Origin: an uncultured Clostridia bacterium
GTDB taxonomy: Bacteria; Bacillota; Clostridia; TANB77; CAG-508
Length of the DNA: 22,641 nt
Assembly: GCA_947629995.1 (NCBI GenBank)
Contig: CANRFX010000010.1
Coordinates: forward strand, 1-22,641
Reading direction: 5' to 3'
In this document: positions 7,365-15,323 of the stretch, one piece after another
How positions within the stretch are numbered: position 1 is the stretch's first letter
How the letters are laid out: every line of letters starts with the position of its first letter
Notes under the pieces: generated by a model
Told to the model about the DNA's origin: nothing
The model's database searches: none
Seen by the model: the letters and a program-made list of their open reading frames with translations, nothing else
Program-made: the position numbers and the translations under genes

Positions 7365-9254
7365 ATGATTAGAGCAGATATTATATCTACAATTGGAAGA
7401 AGCTATTTAGTTAGTAATATAGAAAATGGAGAATTTAGTTATGTACAAGCATTAAGAAGTGTTGGCAAAAATATTAGAGATTTTCAGTATAATACTAATA
7501 GTACTCATCATCAAAATATCGATATTAGATTTGAAAATGATAGGTTAGTTGTTTTAGTGGAATGTAAAAATAAATTTTCAAGATGGGATAAAGGAGAGAT
7601 ACAAAGACAATTACAGGAATATGTTAGATATGAAAAAGAATATACTGAAAAAAGAATTGTTGCAATTTTAGCTGAAACAGAAGGTGATGAAGTTTGGACT
7701 TGGTATGGAGGGTCAGTAATTATAGATGATCAACATAGAAAGTTACAAGAGAGAACAATAAAGAGTTTTGAAGAATATGAAAATTTATGCTTTGGAAAAA
7801 TAAATAATAAAATAAAAATAGTAGATTCAATAAAGCAATTAAACGAATTACTACACTCTAATAATATTAATGAGAGATTAAGAAGTCAATTTGTTGGGAC
7901 ATGTTTATTGGCAATAAAAAATGGCTTGCAATATAAAAATATTAATGAATCAATTGATAGAGAAAATGGGCAAAGATTAACTAAAGTGCAAGTAATAATT
8001 AAAGGAATAGCAGATATTTTAAGTGGCTTATTAGCAAGAGACTTTGAAGAAGATGATAATAGTGAGTCAAGATTAAATAAAGCAGAAAAAATTTCAGCTT
8101 TAAATAGAAGAGTACTAGAAGATCAAGACGTTCAAAATTTAAATTACGAAGATTTTAAACAAATATTAGGATTTATAGATGAAAATATTATACCATATAT
8201 TGATGATAGCAGCACAGCAGGACAAGATTTACTAAATTTATTTTTTACAACATTTAATAAATATGTTGGAAAATCAGATAAAAATCAAGCGTTTACACCA
8301 GATCATATATGCGATTTCATGTCAAAAGCAGTTGGTGTAAATAAAAATTCTATTGTATTGGATCCATGCTGTGGAAGTGGAGCTTTTTTAGTGAGAGCTA
8401 TGACTGATGCTATGGATGATTGTGATAATGAAAGTCAAAGAACAAATGTAAAAAGACATCAAATATATGGAATTGAATATGAAGATGGTGCATTTGGGCT
8501 ATCTTCAACAAATATGTTAATACATGGAGATGGAAATAGTAATGTAGTAAAAGATTCTATGTTTGACAGAAAAGAATGGATTCAAGATAAAAATATTAAT
8601 ATTGTACTTATGAATCCTCCTTATAATGCAACTAAAAATCAAAGTAACCCTGAATTTGCCAGAACTTGGTCTTCATCAACAAAAGAAGATCCATCAAAAG
8701 GTTTCCATTATGTTGAATGGATTGCAAGACATGTTTCTAGTAACTGTAAAATGGCAGTATTATTACCAATGCAATGTGCAATTGGAAATGGAACAGTTAT
8801 TAAAGAGTTTAAAAAGAAAATGTTAGATAATTATACATTAGATGCTGTATTTTCATTGCCAAATGAAATGTTTTATCCAGGAGCTTCTGCAACAGCATGC
8901 TGTATGATTTTTGATTTATCACAAAGACACGAAAGAACAAATAGGGATACATTTTTTGGCTATTTTAAAGATGATAAATTTATTAAAAGAAAAGGTACTG
9001 GACGAATAGAGAAAACAGATAATAAAGGAAAGAGTTTATGGGCTGAAACAGAAGAAAAATGGTTATATCTATATAAAAATAGAATAGCAGAACCAGGATT
9101 GTCAGTAACTCATAAAGTAGATGAAAATGATGAATGGTTAGCAGAAGCATATATGGAAACTGATTATAATGATTTAAGTGAAAGTGATTTTCAAAATTCA
9201 ATAAATAACTATCTTGCTTATCTAATTAAGAAAGGAGATATATATGAAAAATAA
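7365..9254 (+). CDS. BcgI-like type IIB restriction-modification subunit A (nuclease plus N6-adenine methylase)
   Basis: 629 aa. The N-terminal domain (about 1-140) has a PD-(D/E)xK nuclease signature: D53 in NIDIRF and E66-C-K68 in VECKNK. A helical linker follows, then a gamma-type N6-adenine methyltransferase with motif I DPCCGSGAF (from D333) and catalytic motif IV NPPY (417-420). One polypeptide that cuts and methylates, followed by a separate 342-aa specificity subunit, is the BcgI (type IIB) arrangement, and both lengths match that family (BcgI subunits are about 637 and 341 aa). BcgI-type complexes cut on both sides of a bipartite site. I chose the ATG at 7365, 10 nt after GGAG; the ATG at 7356 is only 1 nt from it. 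All motifs are intact, so the system is probably active. Confidence 0.88.
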   Translation: MIRADIISTIGRSYLVSNIENGEFSYVQALRSVGKNIRDFQYNTNSTHHQNIDIRFENDRLVVLVECKNKFSRWDKGEIQRQLQEYVRYEKEYTEKRIVAILAETEGDEVWTWYGGSVIIDDQHRKLQERTIKSFEEYENLCFGKINNKIKIVDSIKQLNELLHSNNINERLRSQFVGTCLLAIKNGLQYKNINESIDRENGQRLTKVQVIIKGIADILSGLLARDFEEDDNSESRLNKAEKISALNRRVLEDQDVQNLNYEDFKQILGFIDENIIPYIDDSSTAGQDLLNLFFTTFNKYVGKSDKNQAFTPDHICDFMSKAVGVNKNSIVLDPCCGSGAFLVRAMTDAMDDCDNESQRTNVKRHQIYGIEYEDGAFGLSSTNMLIHGDGNSNVVKDSMFDRKEWIQDKNINIVLMNPPYNATKNQSNPEFARTWSSSTKEDPSKGFHYVEWIARHVSSNCKMAVLLPMQCAIGNGTVIKEFKKKMLDNYTLDAVFSLPNEMFYPGASATACCMIFDLSQRHERTNRDTFFGYFKDDKFIKRKGTGRIEKTDNKGKSLWAETEEKWLYLYKNRIAEPGLSVTHKVDENDEWLAEAYMETDYNDLSESDFQNSINNYLAYLIKKGDIYEK

Positions 9255-10272
9255 CAATCCTACATTTAAAATAATTAGATTTGGAGAATTAATAGAGCCA
9301 GAAAACATATATAAATCTTATGCTTATACTAAAGAAGAATTAGAATTATTAGATTACAATGAAGAAAATACAATTCCTTTTGTATCAAGGACGGAACTTA
9401 ATAATTGCGTTGATGGTTTTGCAATTAATAATGGATTAGAAAAAATAGAAGAAGGAAATGCAATTGTTGTAGGAGATACGACAGCTACAGTTGCATATCA
9501 AAAAGAAAAATTTATAACAGGAGATCATATTGTTGTAATAAGAGCTGATTGGTTAAATGAATATACTGGATTATATATAGTTACATTGTTAAATAAAGAG
9601 AAATTTAGATATTCATATGGAAGAGCATTCTTAAAGGATACAATATATAATACAAAATTAAAGATACCATTTAATAGTGATGATAAACCAGATTTTAAAT
9701 ATATGGAAGAATTTATAAAAAAATTAAAGAGTAAAAAAATGACAACAAAAAATAAAAATTCTAAAAAAATAATATTAAATCCAGACGAATGGAAAGAATA
9801 TAGTATTCCTACATTATTTAATGTTAATGCTGGAGTATATCATTATAAAACAGAATACGATAGTGGAATAACGCCATATATTAGCGCTACAAATAAAAAT
9901 AATGGAGTATCAGAATATATAGATTTAGATCCAGATTTTACAGGTAATATAATTACTACAGAAAAAATTAATTGTATGGCATTTTATCAAAAAGATAATT
10001 TTTGTGCTACAAGTGATGTAAATATATTGAATCCAAAATTTGAAATTAATATATATGTTGCTTTATTTATATCTAGTGTAATTAATTATAATGAAAATTA
10101 TAGATGGAATTATGGTAGACAATGTAGGGTTAATGATACTAAAACAATAAAATTAAAATTACCATCTAAATATAATCCTAATCTTGAATATGCTAATGAA
10201 GATGGATATGTTCCAGATTTTGAATATATGGAAAAATATATAAAATCTTTACCATATGGGGATAGGATTTAA
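9244..10272 (+). CDS. BcgI-like type IIB specificity subunit (two target-recognition domains)
   Basis: 342 aa. Two related halves, each ending in a conserved-region pattern: residues about 1-160 end with the repeat DFKYMEEFIKKL, and residues about 175-335 end with DFEYMEKYIKSL. Each half has the shape of a target-recognition domain (YGR near its end: YSYGRAF and WNYGRQCR). This is the bipartite architecture of type I/IIB specificity subunits, each half reading one half of a split target. It overlaps the end of the nuclease-methylase gene by 11 nt and has its own AGGAG site, so the two are translated together. The recognised sequence cannot be deduced from the protein by eye. Confidence 0.85.
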   Translation: MKNNNPTFKIIRFGELIEPENIYKSYAYTKEELELLDYNEENTIPFVSRTELNNCVDGFAINNGLEKIEEGNAIVVGDTTATVAYQKEKFITGDHIVVIRADWLNEYTGLYIVTLLNKEKFRYSYGRAFLKDTIYNTKLKIPFNSDDKPDFKYMEEFIKKLKSKKMTTKNKNSKKIILNPDEWKEYSIPTLFNVNAGVYHYKTEYDSGITPYISATNKNNGVSEYIDLDPDFTGNIITTEKINCMAFYQKDNFCATSDVNILNPKFEINIYVALFISSVINYNENYRWNYGRQCRVNDTKTIKLKLPSKYNPNLEYANEDGYVPDFEYMEKYIKSLPYGDRI

Positions 10273-10283
10273 GGAAGTATAAA

Positions 10284-10385
10284 ATGTCAAAATTAAATGT
10301 TGATCAAAAAAATATATGAGCATTATTAGAAGATAAAAAATCAGATTTTATTATTATAGAAAATAAATATAAAAGGCGAGATTAA
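10284..10385 (+). pseudogene. Decayed 5' remnant of a DUF262 (GmrSD-like) gene
   Basis: Directly after the specificity gene a frame reads MSKLNVDQKNI, then TGA, then ALLEDKKSDF and a short tail ending in a stop. This matches the first about 25 residues of DUF262 proteins (typically a VDQKxI...KKSDFLIPDYQR type start). The remainder of the gene is missing and a terminator follows at once. It suggests a former DNA-modification-dependent restriction gene of the same island, since deleted. Confidence 0.5.
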
Positions 10386-10400
10386 TTCTCGCCTTTTAAG
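10371..10400 (+). terminator. Terminator at the end of the restriction-modification region
   Basis: AAAAGGCGAGA pairs with TCTCGCCTTTT around a short ATTAAT-type loop, ending in a T run. The stem is nearly the same as the one at 4824-4851. Confidence 0.85.
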
Positions 10401-10447
10401 TACAAATCTGTAAAAAACAAAAATTACAAAAATTTCCAAAAAAACTA

Positions 10448-10476
10448 TTGACAAAAAATGGAAATGGAGTTATAAT
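10448..10476 (+). promoter_or_regulatory. Consensus promoter of the comM-dprA leader
   Basis: TTGACA (10448-10453) and TATAAT (10471-10476) are separated by 17 bp, a perfect sigma-A consensus. The next gene starts at 10821, so the transcript would begin near 10483 and carry a leader of about 338 nt. Confidence 0.85.
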
Positions 10477-10482
10477 GAAATT

Positions 10483-10820
10483 AGTTTAAGTCAAAAAACC
10501 TAAAAACAGGTATCAAAATTCTACAATTTAATCAATTATTAAAATCACTTTTCAAAACTAAAAATCTTAGAAGAATCCAGCAATAAAAATTAAAAAAAAA
10601 TTATAGTTAAAAATCAAAATTTTTAAATCTTATATAGTTTAAATATCTGAGATCATAGTTAAATTATAATCAAAATTCAATGAATTAAATTCTTTATCTA
10701 AAAAATTTACCAATCCCCACTAATAAATTAAAATTTATAAATCACAATTATTCCGTTCAAAATTTTGTCCCCTAGAATTATGGTCTCAGATATTTAAGCT
10801 ATATAAGTAGAAAGGAAAAA
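10483..10820 (+). ncRNA. Long structured 5' leader of comM (candidate RNA element)
   Basis: No gene lies between the consensus promoter and comM. The leader contains a small hairpin (ACCT...AGGT near 10500) and, more strikingly, two arms that pair over about 30 bp: 10631-10660 with 10776-10805. In the core 27 positions the only departures from perfect complementarity are G-U type pairs, which keeps an RNA helix but not a DNA palindrome. The second arm ends about 6 nt before the ribosome-binding site of comM (AAAGGA near 10811). The enclosed loop (about 115 nt) has CCAATCCCC and GTCCCC patches. I know no riboswitch class with this layout. Confidence 0.5.
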
Positions 10821-12368
10821 ATGTTAGCAATCACAAAAAGCATGGCATTACAAGGGTTAGATGGATATTTAGTATCAATTCAAGTAGATATTTCAAATGG
10901 AATTCCAGATTTTCAAATAGTAGGTTTACCAGACACAAGTGTAAAAGAAGCAAAAGAGAGAGTAAAAACAGCAATTAAAAATTGTAATATAGAATTTTTA
11001 AGTAGGAAAATAATCGTAAATTTATCTCCAGCCAATACAAGAAAAGAAGGTTCAAAATTTGACTTACCAATTGCAATTGGAATTTTAATAGCAAATAAAA
11101 ACATAAGAAATCCTAACTTAGAAAAAATATTAAATGAAACAATTTTCATAGGTGAATTATCTTTAAACGGTAATATAGAAAAAACAAAAGGAATTTTACC
11201 AATATGTATAGAAGCTAAAAAAATAGGAATAAAAAGAATTATTTTGCCAAAAAGTAATATAGAAGAAGTAAAAATAGTAAAAGATATACATATATTACCT
11301 GTAAATGATTTAAATGAAGTAATACAATATCTAAATGGAAAAAAAGAACTTTTAGAAAATAACAATTCAATAAAATTAGAAGACAACCAAAAATATGAAA
11401 TAGATTTTTCAGAAGTAAAAGGACAAGAAAATGCGAAAAGAGCATTAGAAATTGCAGCAGCTGGTCGGACATAATTGTTTATTAATACGGACCGCCTGGT
11501 TCTGGAAAAACAATGCTAGCCAAAAGGTTAGTTACTATTTTGCCAGACATGTCAATAGAAGAAATTTTGGAAATAACTAAAATTTATAGTATATCAGGTT
11601 TAACTTCAGAAAAAGCTCCTTACATATTTAAGAGACCTTTTTTAAGTCCACATCATACGATAACACCCGTATCATTAGTTGGCGGAGGTAAAAATCCAAG
11701 ACCACGGAGAAATTAGTTTATCCCATTTAGGAGTTTTATTTTTAGATGAATTCCCAGAATTTAATCGAAATGCATTAGAAGCATTAAGAATACCTTTAGA
11801 AGACAAAGAAGTAACAATTAGTAGACTAAACACAACTATAAAATATCCATGTAAATTTATGCTAATTGCAAGCATGAACCCATGTCAATGTGGATATTAC
11901 GGTAGTATAGATAAAAAATGCAATTGCAAGCCAGAACAAATAAAAAAATACATTAATAGAATTAGTGGACCACTTTTAGACAGAATTGATATTCATGTTG
12001 AAGTAAATCAAGTAAAATATAATCAATTCGAGCAAAATAAAGAAATAGAAACATCTGAAAAAATTAGACAAAGAGTAAATAAAGCAAGAAACATACAAAA
12101 AAACAGGTATCAAAAATATGGTATTTTCTCAAATGCAGAATTAACCCCAAAACTAATGGAAGAGTTTTGCAAACTTAATTCACAAAGTAAAAAAATATTA
12201 GAAATAGCATTTAATAAATTAGAATTAAGTACAAGAGCTTATAATAGAATTTTAAAAGTTGCAAGAACAATAGCAGATTTAGAAAATTGTAAAAATATAG
12301 AAGAAGAACATTTAGCAGAAGCAATTCAATACAGAAGTTTAGACCGAAAATATTGGTATAAAAAATAA
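10821..12368 (+). CDS. comM: ComM/YifB AAA+ ATPase, interrupted by three CGG-A +1 shift sites
   Basis: Magnesium-chelatase-like AAA+ protein of the ComM/YifB family. ComM is a hexameric helicase that promotes branch migration when DNA taken up in natural transformation recombines. An N-terminal ChlI/Lon-like domain (about 1-180) is followed by the AAA+ core with Walker A GPPGSGKT, GGGKNPRPGEISL, Walker B LFLDE, the SMNPCQCG segment with a four-Cys set, and the C-terminal helical domain. The sequence as written stops three times: an in-frame CGG followed by A occurs at 11466, 11488 and 11705. Skipping the C each time reads GGA as Gly216, Gly223 (first Gly of Walker A) and Gly295, and gives one 514-aa protein of normal family length. 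ATG at 10821 has an AAAGGA site. It sits 8 nt upstream of dprA. Either it is decoded by frameshifting or it is a triple pseudogene; I strongly favour the first. Confidence 0.9.
11466..11469 (+). other. CGG-A +1 frameshift site 1 (comM Gly216)
   Basis: In frame: GCT GGT CGG ACA TAA, a stop two codons after CGG. In the +1 frame the protein continues as AAG-G-HN, the conserved sequence just before Walker A in ComM homologues. Confidence 0.85.
11488..11491 (+). other. CGG-A +1 frameshift site 2 (comM Gly223)
   Basis: Only 22 nt after site 1. After the first shift, the frame meets ATA CGG ACC; a second +1 shift reads ATA-GGA-CCG, giving the Walker A loop GPPGSGKT. Confidence 0.85.
11705..11708 (+). 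other. CGG-A +1 frameshift site 3 (comM Gly295)
   Basis: In frame: CCA CGG AGA AAT TAG. The +1 frame gives PRP-G-EISLSH, the conserved ComM segment before Walker B. Confidence 0.85.
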
Positions 12369-12376
12369 AACAAGAG

Positions 12377-13292
12377 GTGATAATTTTAGAAATAATAACA
12401 TCAAAAAATAAAAAATATCCAGAACAATTAAAAAAAATACCAAATCCACCAGAGCAGTTATATTGTGAAGGAAACACAGAATTATTAAAAAATAACATTA
12501 TTTCAATCGTTGGATCAAGAAATTGTTCTGAAAATGGAATAAAATTAACTCAAAAATTCACAAAAGAATTGGTATATCAACAAATTACAATTGCAAGTGG
12601 TATGGCAATAGGAATAGATACAGTTGTACATAAAACAACATTGCAAGAAAAAGGAAAAACAATAGCTGTACTGCCAAGTGGTTTAAACAATATATATCCA
12701 CAACAAAATATAGATTTATATAAACAAATAATTAAAAACAAAGGGCTAATTATAACAGAATATATGCCAAATGAAGAAGCAGACTCAAAAAAATTTTTAG
12801 AAAGGAACCGAATTGTAAGTGGTTTATCACTTCGGAGTTTTAGTAATAGAAGCAACTCATAGAAGCGGAACAAGTGTTACTGCAAAGCTTGCAAAAAAGC
12901 AAGGAAAATTAGTTTTTGCAATACCACATAGTATAGAAGACTCCCATGGTGTAGGAACAAATAAGTTAATAAAACAAGGTGCAAAAATAGTCACACAAAC
13001 AAAGGATATTATAAACGAATTTCCATTTTTAAAATATAAAGAAATACCCAAAGAACAAAAGCAAGGAAAAATGGAAAATACAAAATTAGAAAACAAGAAA
13101 ATTAAAAAATGCAATGAAAAATACAAAGAAATATATGAATTAATAACAGATAAACCAATTACAGTAAATGAAATTTGTAAAAAACTAAATAAAAACATTT
13201 CAGAAATAAATAATATATTACTTATGCTAGAGTTAGAAGGAAATATAAAAAAAGTAGAAGGAGGATATATATGTATTTTAGAAGAGAAATAG
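12377..13292 (+). CDS. dprA: DNA-processing protein DprA, interrupted by one CGG-A +1 shift site
   Basis: DprA loads RecA onto incoming single-stranded DNA during natural transformation. A Rossmann-like fold is visible (SIVGSRN near residue 40, SGMAIGID near 72, AVLPSGLNNIYP near 100, ERNRIVSGLS before the break, then VIEATHRSGT). A C-terminal winged-helix domain follows (about residues 245-304). The in-frame CGG-A at 12833 leads to a stop eight codons later; skipping the C reads Gly153 in GLSLGVLVIEA, exactly the family consensus, and gives a 304-aa protein. The start is a GTG at 12377 with only a weak AAGAG site. The end overlaps the yraN start by 22 nt. With comM it forms a competence pair, although no DNA-uptake genes are in view. 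Confidence 0.9.
12833..12836 (+). other. CGG-A +1 frameshift site 4 (dprA Gly153)
   Basis: In frame: CTT CGG AGT, then TAG after a few codons. The +1 frame restores GLSL-G-VLVIEA. Confidence 0.85.
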
Positions 13293-13630
13293 GCATCTGG
13301 GGTGAAAATTTAGTATGTAAATATTTAGAATCAAATAATTATAAAATAATAAAAAGAAATTTTATATGTAGACAAGGTGAAATTGATATTATTGCAAATG
13401 ACCAAAATAAAGAAGAATTGGTATTTATTGAAGTAAAAACTCGTTCAAATTTTAAATATGGTAATCCAATAGAAGCTGTTGACAAAAACAAACAAAATCA
13501 TATGAAATTAGCTATTAGATATTATATATACAAAAATAGAATAAAAAATATAGCAATTCGTATTGATGTAATAGAAGTATATTTGCAAAAAAAAGGTTAC
13601 AAAATTAATCATATTAAACAAGTATTATAA
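13271..13630 (+). CDS. yraN: YraN family (UPF0102) nuclease-like protein
   Basis: 119 aa. It has the PD-(D/E)xK-like signature of the YraN/UPF0102 family: GE(37)ID(39)II followed by VFIE(54)VK(56)TR, then the conserved AVDKNKQNHMK helix. Related to Holliday-junction-resolvase folds; its cellular role is not settled, and it is commonly encoded beside dprA, comM, rnhB or topA. ATG at 13271 has GGAGG about 6 nt upstream, inside the end of dprA (22-nt overlap), so it is translationally coupled to it. No shift site is present. Confidence 0.9.
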   Translation: MYFRREIGIWGENLVCKYLESNNYKIIKRNFICRQGEIDIIANDQNKEELVFIEVKTRSNFKYGNPIEAVDKNKQNHMKLAIRYYIYKNRIKNIAIRIDVIEVYLQKKGYKINHIKQVL

Positions 13631-13679
13631 GCTTTAATATATTAATAGTTTCAAGTCAAAGATTTTGTGAATTAAAATA

Positions 13680-13708
13680 TTGAAATTAAAATTATAAAAT
13701 AGTATAAT
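13680..13708 (+). promoter_or_regulatory. Promoter of the small ORF-tmk operon
   Basis: TTGAAA (13680-13685) and TATAAT (13703-13708) with a 17-bp spacer. An AAAGGAG ribosome-binding site follows at 13717-13723. Confidence 0.75.
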
Positions 13709-13731
13709 AAAAAACGAAAGGAGCATACAAT

Positions 13732-13857
13732 ATGTTTAATTTAGTAAAAGATGAATTTGAAGAAAATTCAGATGATATTTTAAAATCAATCAACAAAATG
13801 TTAGCCAATAAAAAAGAAAAAGCAGAGCAAGAAAATAAAGATAAACAGAAGAACTAA
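13732..13857 (+). CDS. 41-aa hydrophilic hypothetical protein upstream of tmk
   Basis: ATG at 13732 follows a strong AAAGGAG site and a good promoter, and the ORF ends 13 nt before the tmk start, so it is very likely translated. The peptide is acidic at its N terminus (KDEFEENSDD) and Lys/Glu-rich at its C terminus, probably a single helix. I do not recognise it. It may serve mainly as an upstream cistron for tmk. Confidence 0.6.
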   Translation: MFNLVKDEFEENSDDILKSINKMLANKKEKAEQENKDKQKN

Positions 13858-13870
13858 AAAGGAGTTTAAA

Positions 13871-14545
13871 ATGGGAAAGATATTTGTAATAGATGGAACA
13901 GATGGTAGTGGAAAACAAACACAGTTTGATAAATTAAAAGAAAGATTAACAAAAGATAAAATAGATTATAAAGTTGTAAGTTTTCCAAATTATGATAGTC
14001 CAAGTTCATCATTAGTAAAAATGTATTTATCAGGAGAATTTGGAACAGATGCAAAAAAGATAAGTCCGTATATTGCATCAACATTTTATGCAGCAGATAG
14101 GTATGCTACATTTCAAACAGGATATAAAGAATATTATGAAAATGGAGGAATTATTTTAGCAGATAGATATACAACAGCAAATATGGTACATCAAGCAGGG
14201 AAAATAGAAAATAAAGAAGAAAGAAAAAAATTTTTAAATTGGTTGTGGGATTTTGAATTTAATCTATATAAGTTACCAATTCCTACAGAAGTATTTTTCT
14301 TAAATATGCCAATTGAAAAATCTTTAGAATTAATAAAGAATAGAAAAAATAAATTTACACATAATAATACAAAAGACATACATGAAAGAGATAAAAGACA
14401 TTTGATAGATAGTTATAATGCTGCATGTGACGTAGCAAAAGATTATAATTGGTATGAAGTTAATTGTGTGAAAAACGGTCAAATAAGAACAATTGATGAT
14501 ATACATGAAGAAATATATACAGAAATAAAAAAACATATACAATAA
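13871..14545 (+). CDS. tmk: Thymidylate kinase
   Basis: 224 aa. dTMP kinase makes dTDP from dTMP and ATP, essential for DNA synthesis. The P-loop GTDGSGKQT (9-17) is followed by the FPNYDSPSS dTMP-binding segment (near 37), the AADRYATF segment (near 74), the LADRYTTANMVHQAGK motif (near 98) and a LID region with HERDKRH. The P-loop Thr-Asp-Gly and Lys-Gln variants and the long LID are typical of the longer clostridial type. ATG at 13871 has AAGGAG upstream. It forms an operon with the 41-aa ORF. No terminator hairpin follows; instead an A-rich stretch (14546-14640) separates it from the large RNA gene. Confidence 0.93.
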   Translation: MGKIFVIDGTDGSGKQTQFDKLKERLTKDKIDYKVVSFPNYDSPSSSLVKMYLSGEFGTDAKKISPYIASTFYAADRYATFQTGYKEYYENGGIILADRYTTANMVHQAGKIENKEERKKFLNWLWDFEFNLYKLPIPTEVFFLNMPIEKSLELIKNRKNKFTHNNTKDIHERDKRHLIDSYNAACDVAKDYNWYEVNCVKNGQIRTIDDIHEEIYTEIKKHIQ

Positions 14546-14644
14546 AAATCAAAGAAAATAAGAGAAAATAAAAGAAAAAACGAAATAATAAAAGAATAAA
14601 AATAAAATCAAGAATTCAAATTAACTTTCAAACTAAAATTAAAT

Positions 14645-14673
14645 TTGGAATATTTATCCAAAAAAGGTATAAT
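14645..14673 (+). promoter_or_regulatory. Promoter of the OLE-type RNA
   Basis: TTGGAA (14645-14650) and TATAAT (14668-14673) with a 17-bp spacer. Transcription would start near 14680. Confidence 0.8.
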
Positions 14674-14679
14674 ATATAT

Positions 14680-15270
14680 CGATGGTGCATTATTCTAGTC
14701 ATACGAGCTTTATGAGGGTGGGGCTAAAAATCCACTAAAGGGCACATCGTTGAAGTTTCTTGTTTGTGCGCGAAATGCCAGTTTTGTGTGTATTCAGGGA
14801 GTAAAGAGATTAGGGTATTATGTAACGGCATACATATGAATCCCTGGTTTCGTGGAGGCTTAAACTTTAGTTTTAAGTGAAACCTATGTTGAGTGCCAAG
14901 ACACAAAACACATAGAGTAGCCTGTCTTGAGTGAAGGTATTGGGAATATCTTAATAGTAATATAATTTATTTTGGCCAAATTAATTATATTATGAGATAA
15001 TGAAATTGCTTTTGCAAAAAAGACTAGTAAAGTTATAAAAGTATGTTAAGGAAAACTTCTAGAATGTTTGCTATAAAAAGTAGCAAGTAAAGTCTAGGGA
15101 TTAAGGTACAGATTTGAGTGGCGATCTGGTGTCTATTGTAATGAAGATAGATTTTTCCCTTAAACGGAAACGGCTCTAGCAGTAATGCTAAGTGGGAGAT
15201 AGAGAAATTCAACCAGACCTAAACTGTAAAATTTACTTAGACTTTTACCATCTATAATCAAGACAATAAA
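14680..15270 (+). ncRNA. ole: Probable OLE RNA (ornate large RNA)
   Basis: This gene-free stretch is clearly richer in G and C than its surroundings, contains many short complementary segments, and is bounded by a strong promoter and an intrinsic terminator, giving a transcript of about 590-620 nt. The following gene encodes OapA, the membrane protein known to bind OLE RNA, and the oapA gene typically lies next to the RNA gene. Size, GC contrast and neighbour together make OLE the best call; I cannot align it to the covariance model here. In bacilli the OLE ribonucleoprotein sits at the membrane and is linked to tolerance of alcohols, cold and altered Mg2+. Alternatives would be another large RNA class such as ROOL or GOLLD, but those lack an oapA neighbour. 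Confidence 0.75.
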
Positions 15271-15271
15271 A

Positions 15272-15300
15272 AGTGATAGGAATTTCCTGTCACTTTGTTT
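15272..15300 (+). terminator. Terminator between the OLE-type RNA and oapA
   Basis: AAGTGATAGG pairs with CCTGTCACTT (one G-T pair) and is followed by a T-rich run. Readthrough could supply oapA, for which I see no separate promoter. Confidence 0.75.
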
Positions 15301-15323
15301 TAAATAAAAGGAGCAATTTTTAA

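Noticed and set aside
10631..10805. The long inverted repeat as a MITE or transposon end
   Set aside because: The arms differ by changes that preserve G-U pairing, no target-site duplication is visible, and the second arm abuts the comM ribosome-binding site; an RNA leader explains it better, though other genomic copies should be looked for.
11440..11470. A prfB-like programmed shift with an upstream Shine-Dalgarno stimulator or a slippery heptamer
   Set aside because: No common G-rich element or repeat stands upstream of the seven sites, and the P-site codons differ each time, so P-site re-pairing cannot be the shared mechanism.
11513..11716. Separate small genes at 11513-11716, 11679-12368, 12819-13292, 15644-15883 and 21623-22105
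   Set aside because: They lack ribosome-binding sites and are simply the downstream parts of comM, dprA, oapA and topA after the shift sites.
10913..13198. Long minus-strand ORFs opposite comM, dprA and other genes
   Set aside because: They are Phe/Leu/Ile-rich shadows of AT-rich plus-strand genes without ribosome-binding sites.
14724..14906. Minus-strand ORFs within 14690-15354
   Set aside because: They lie antisense to the structured RNA and have no start signals.
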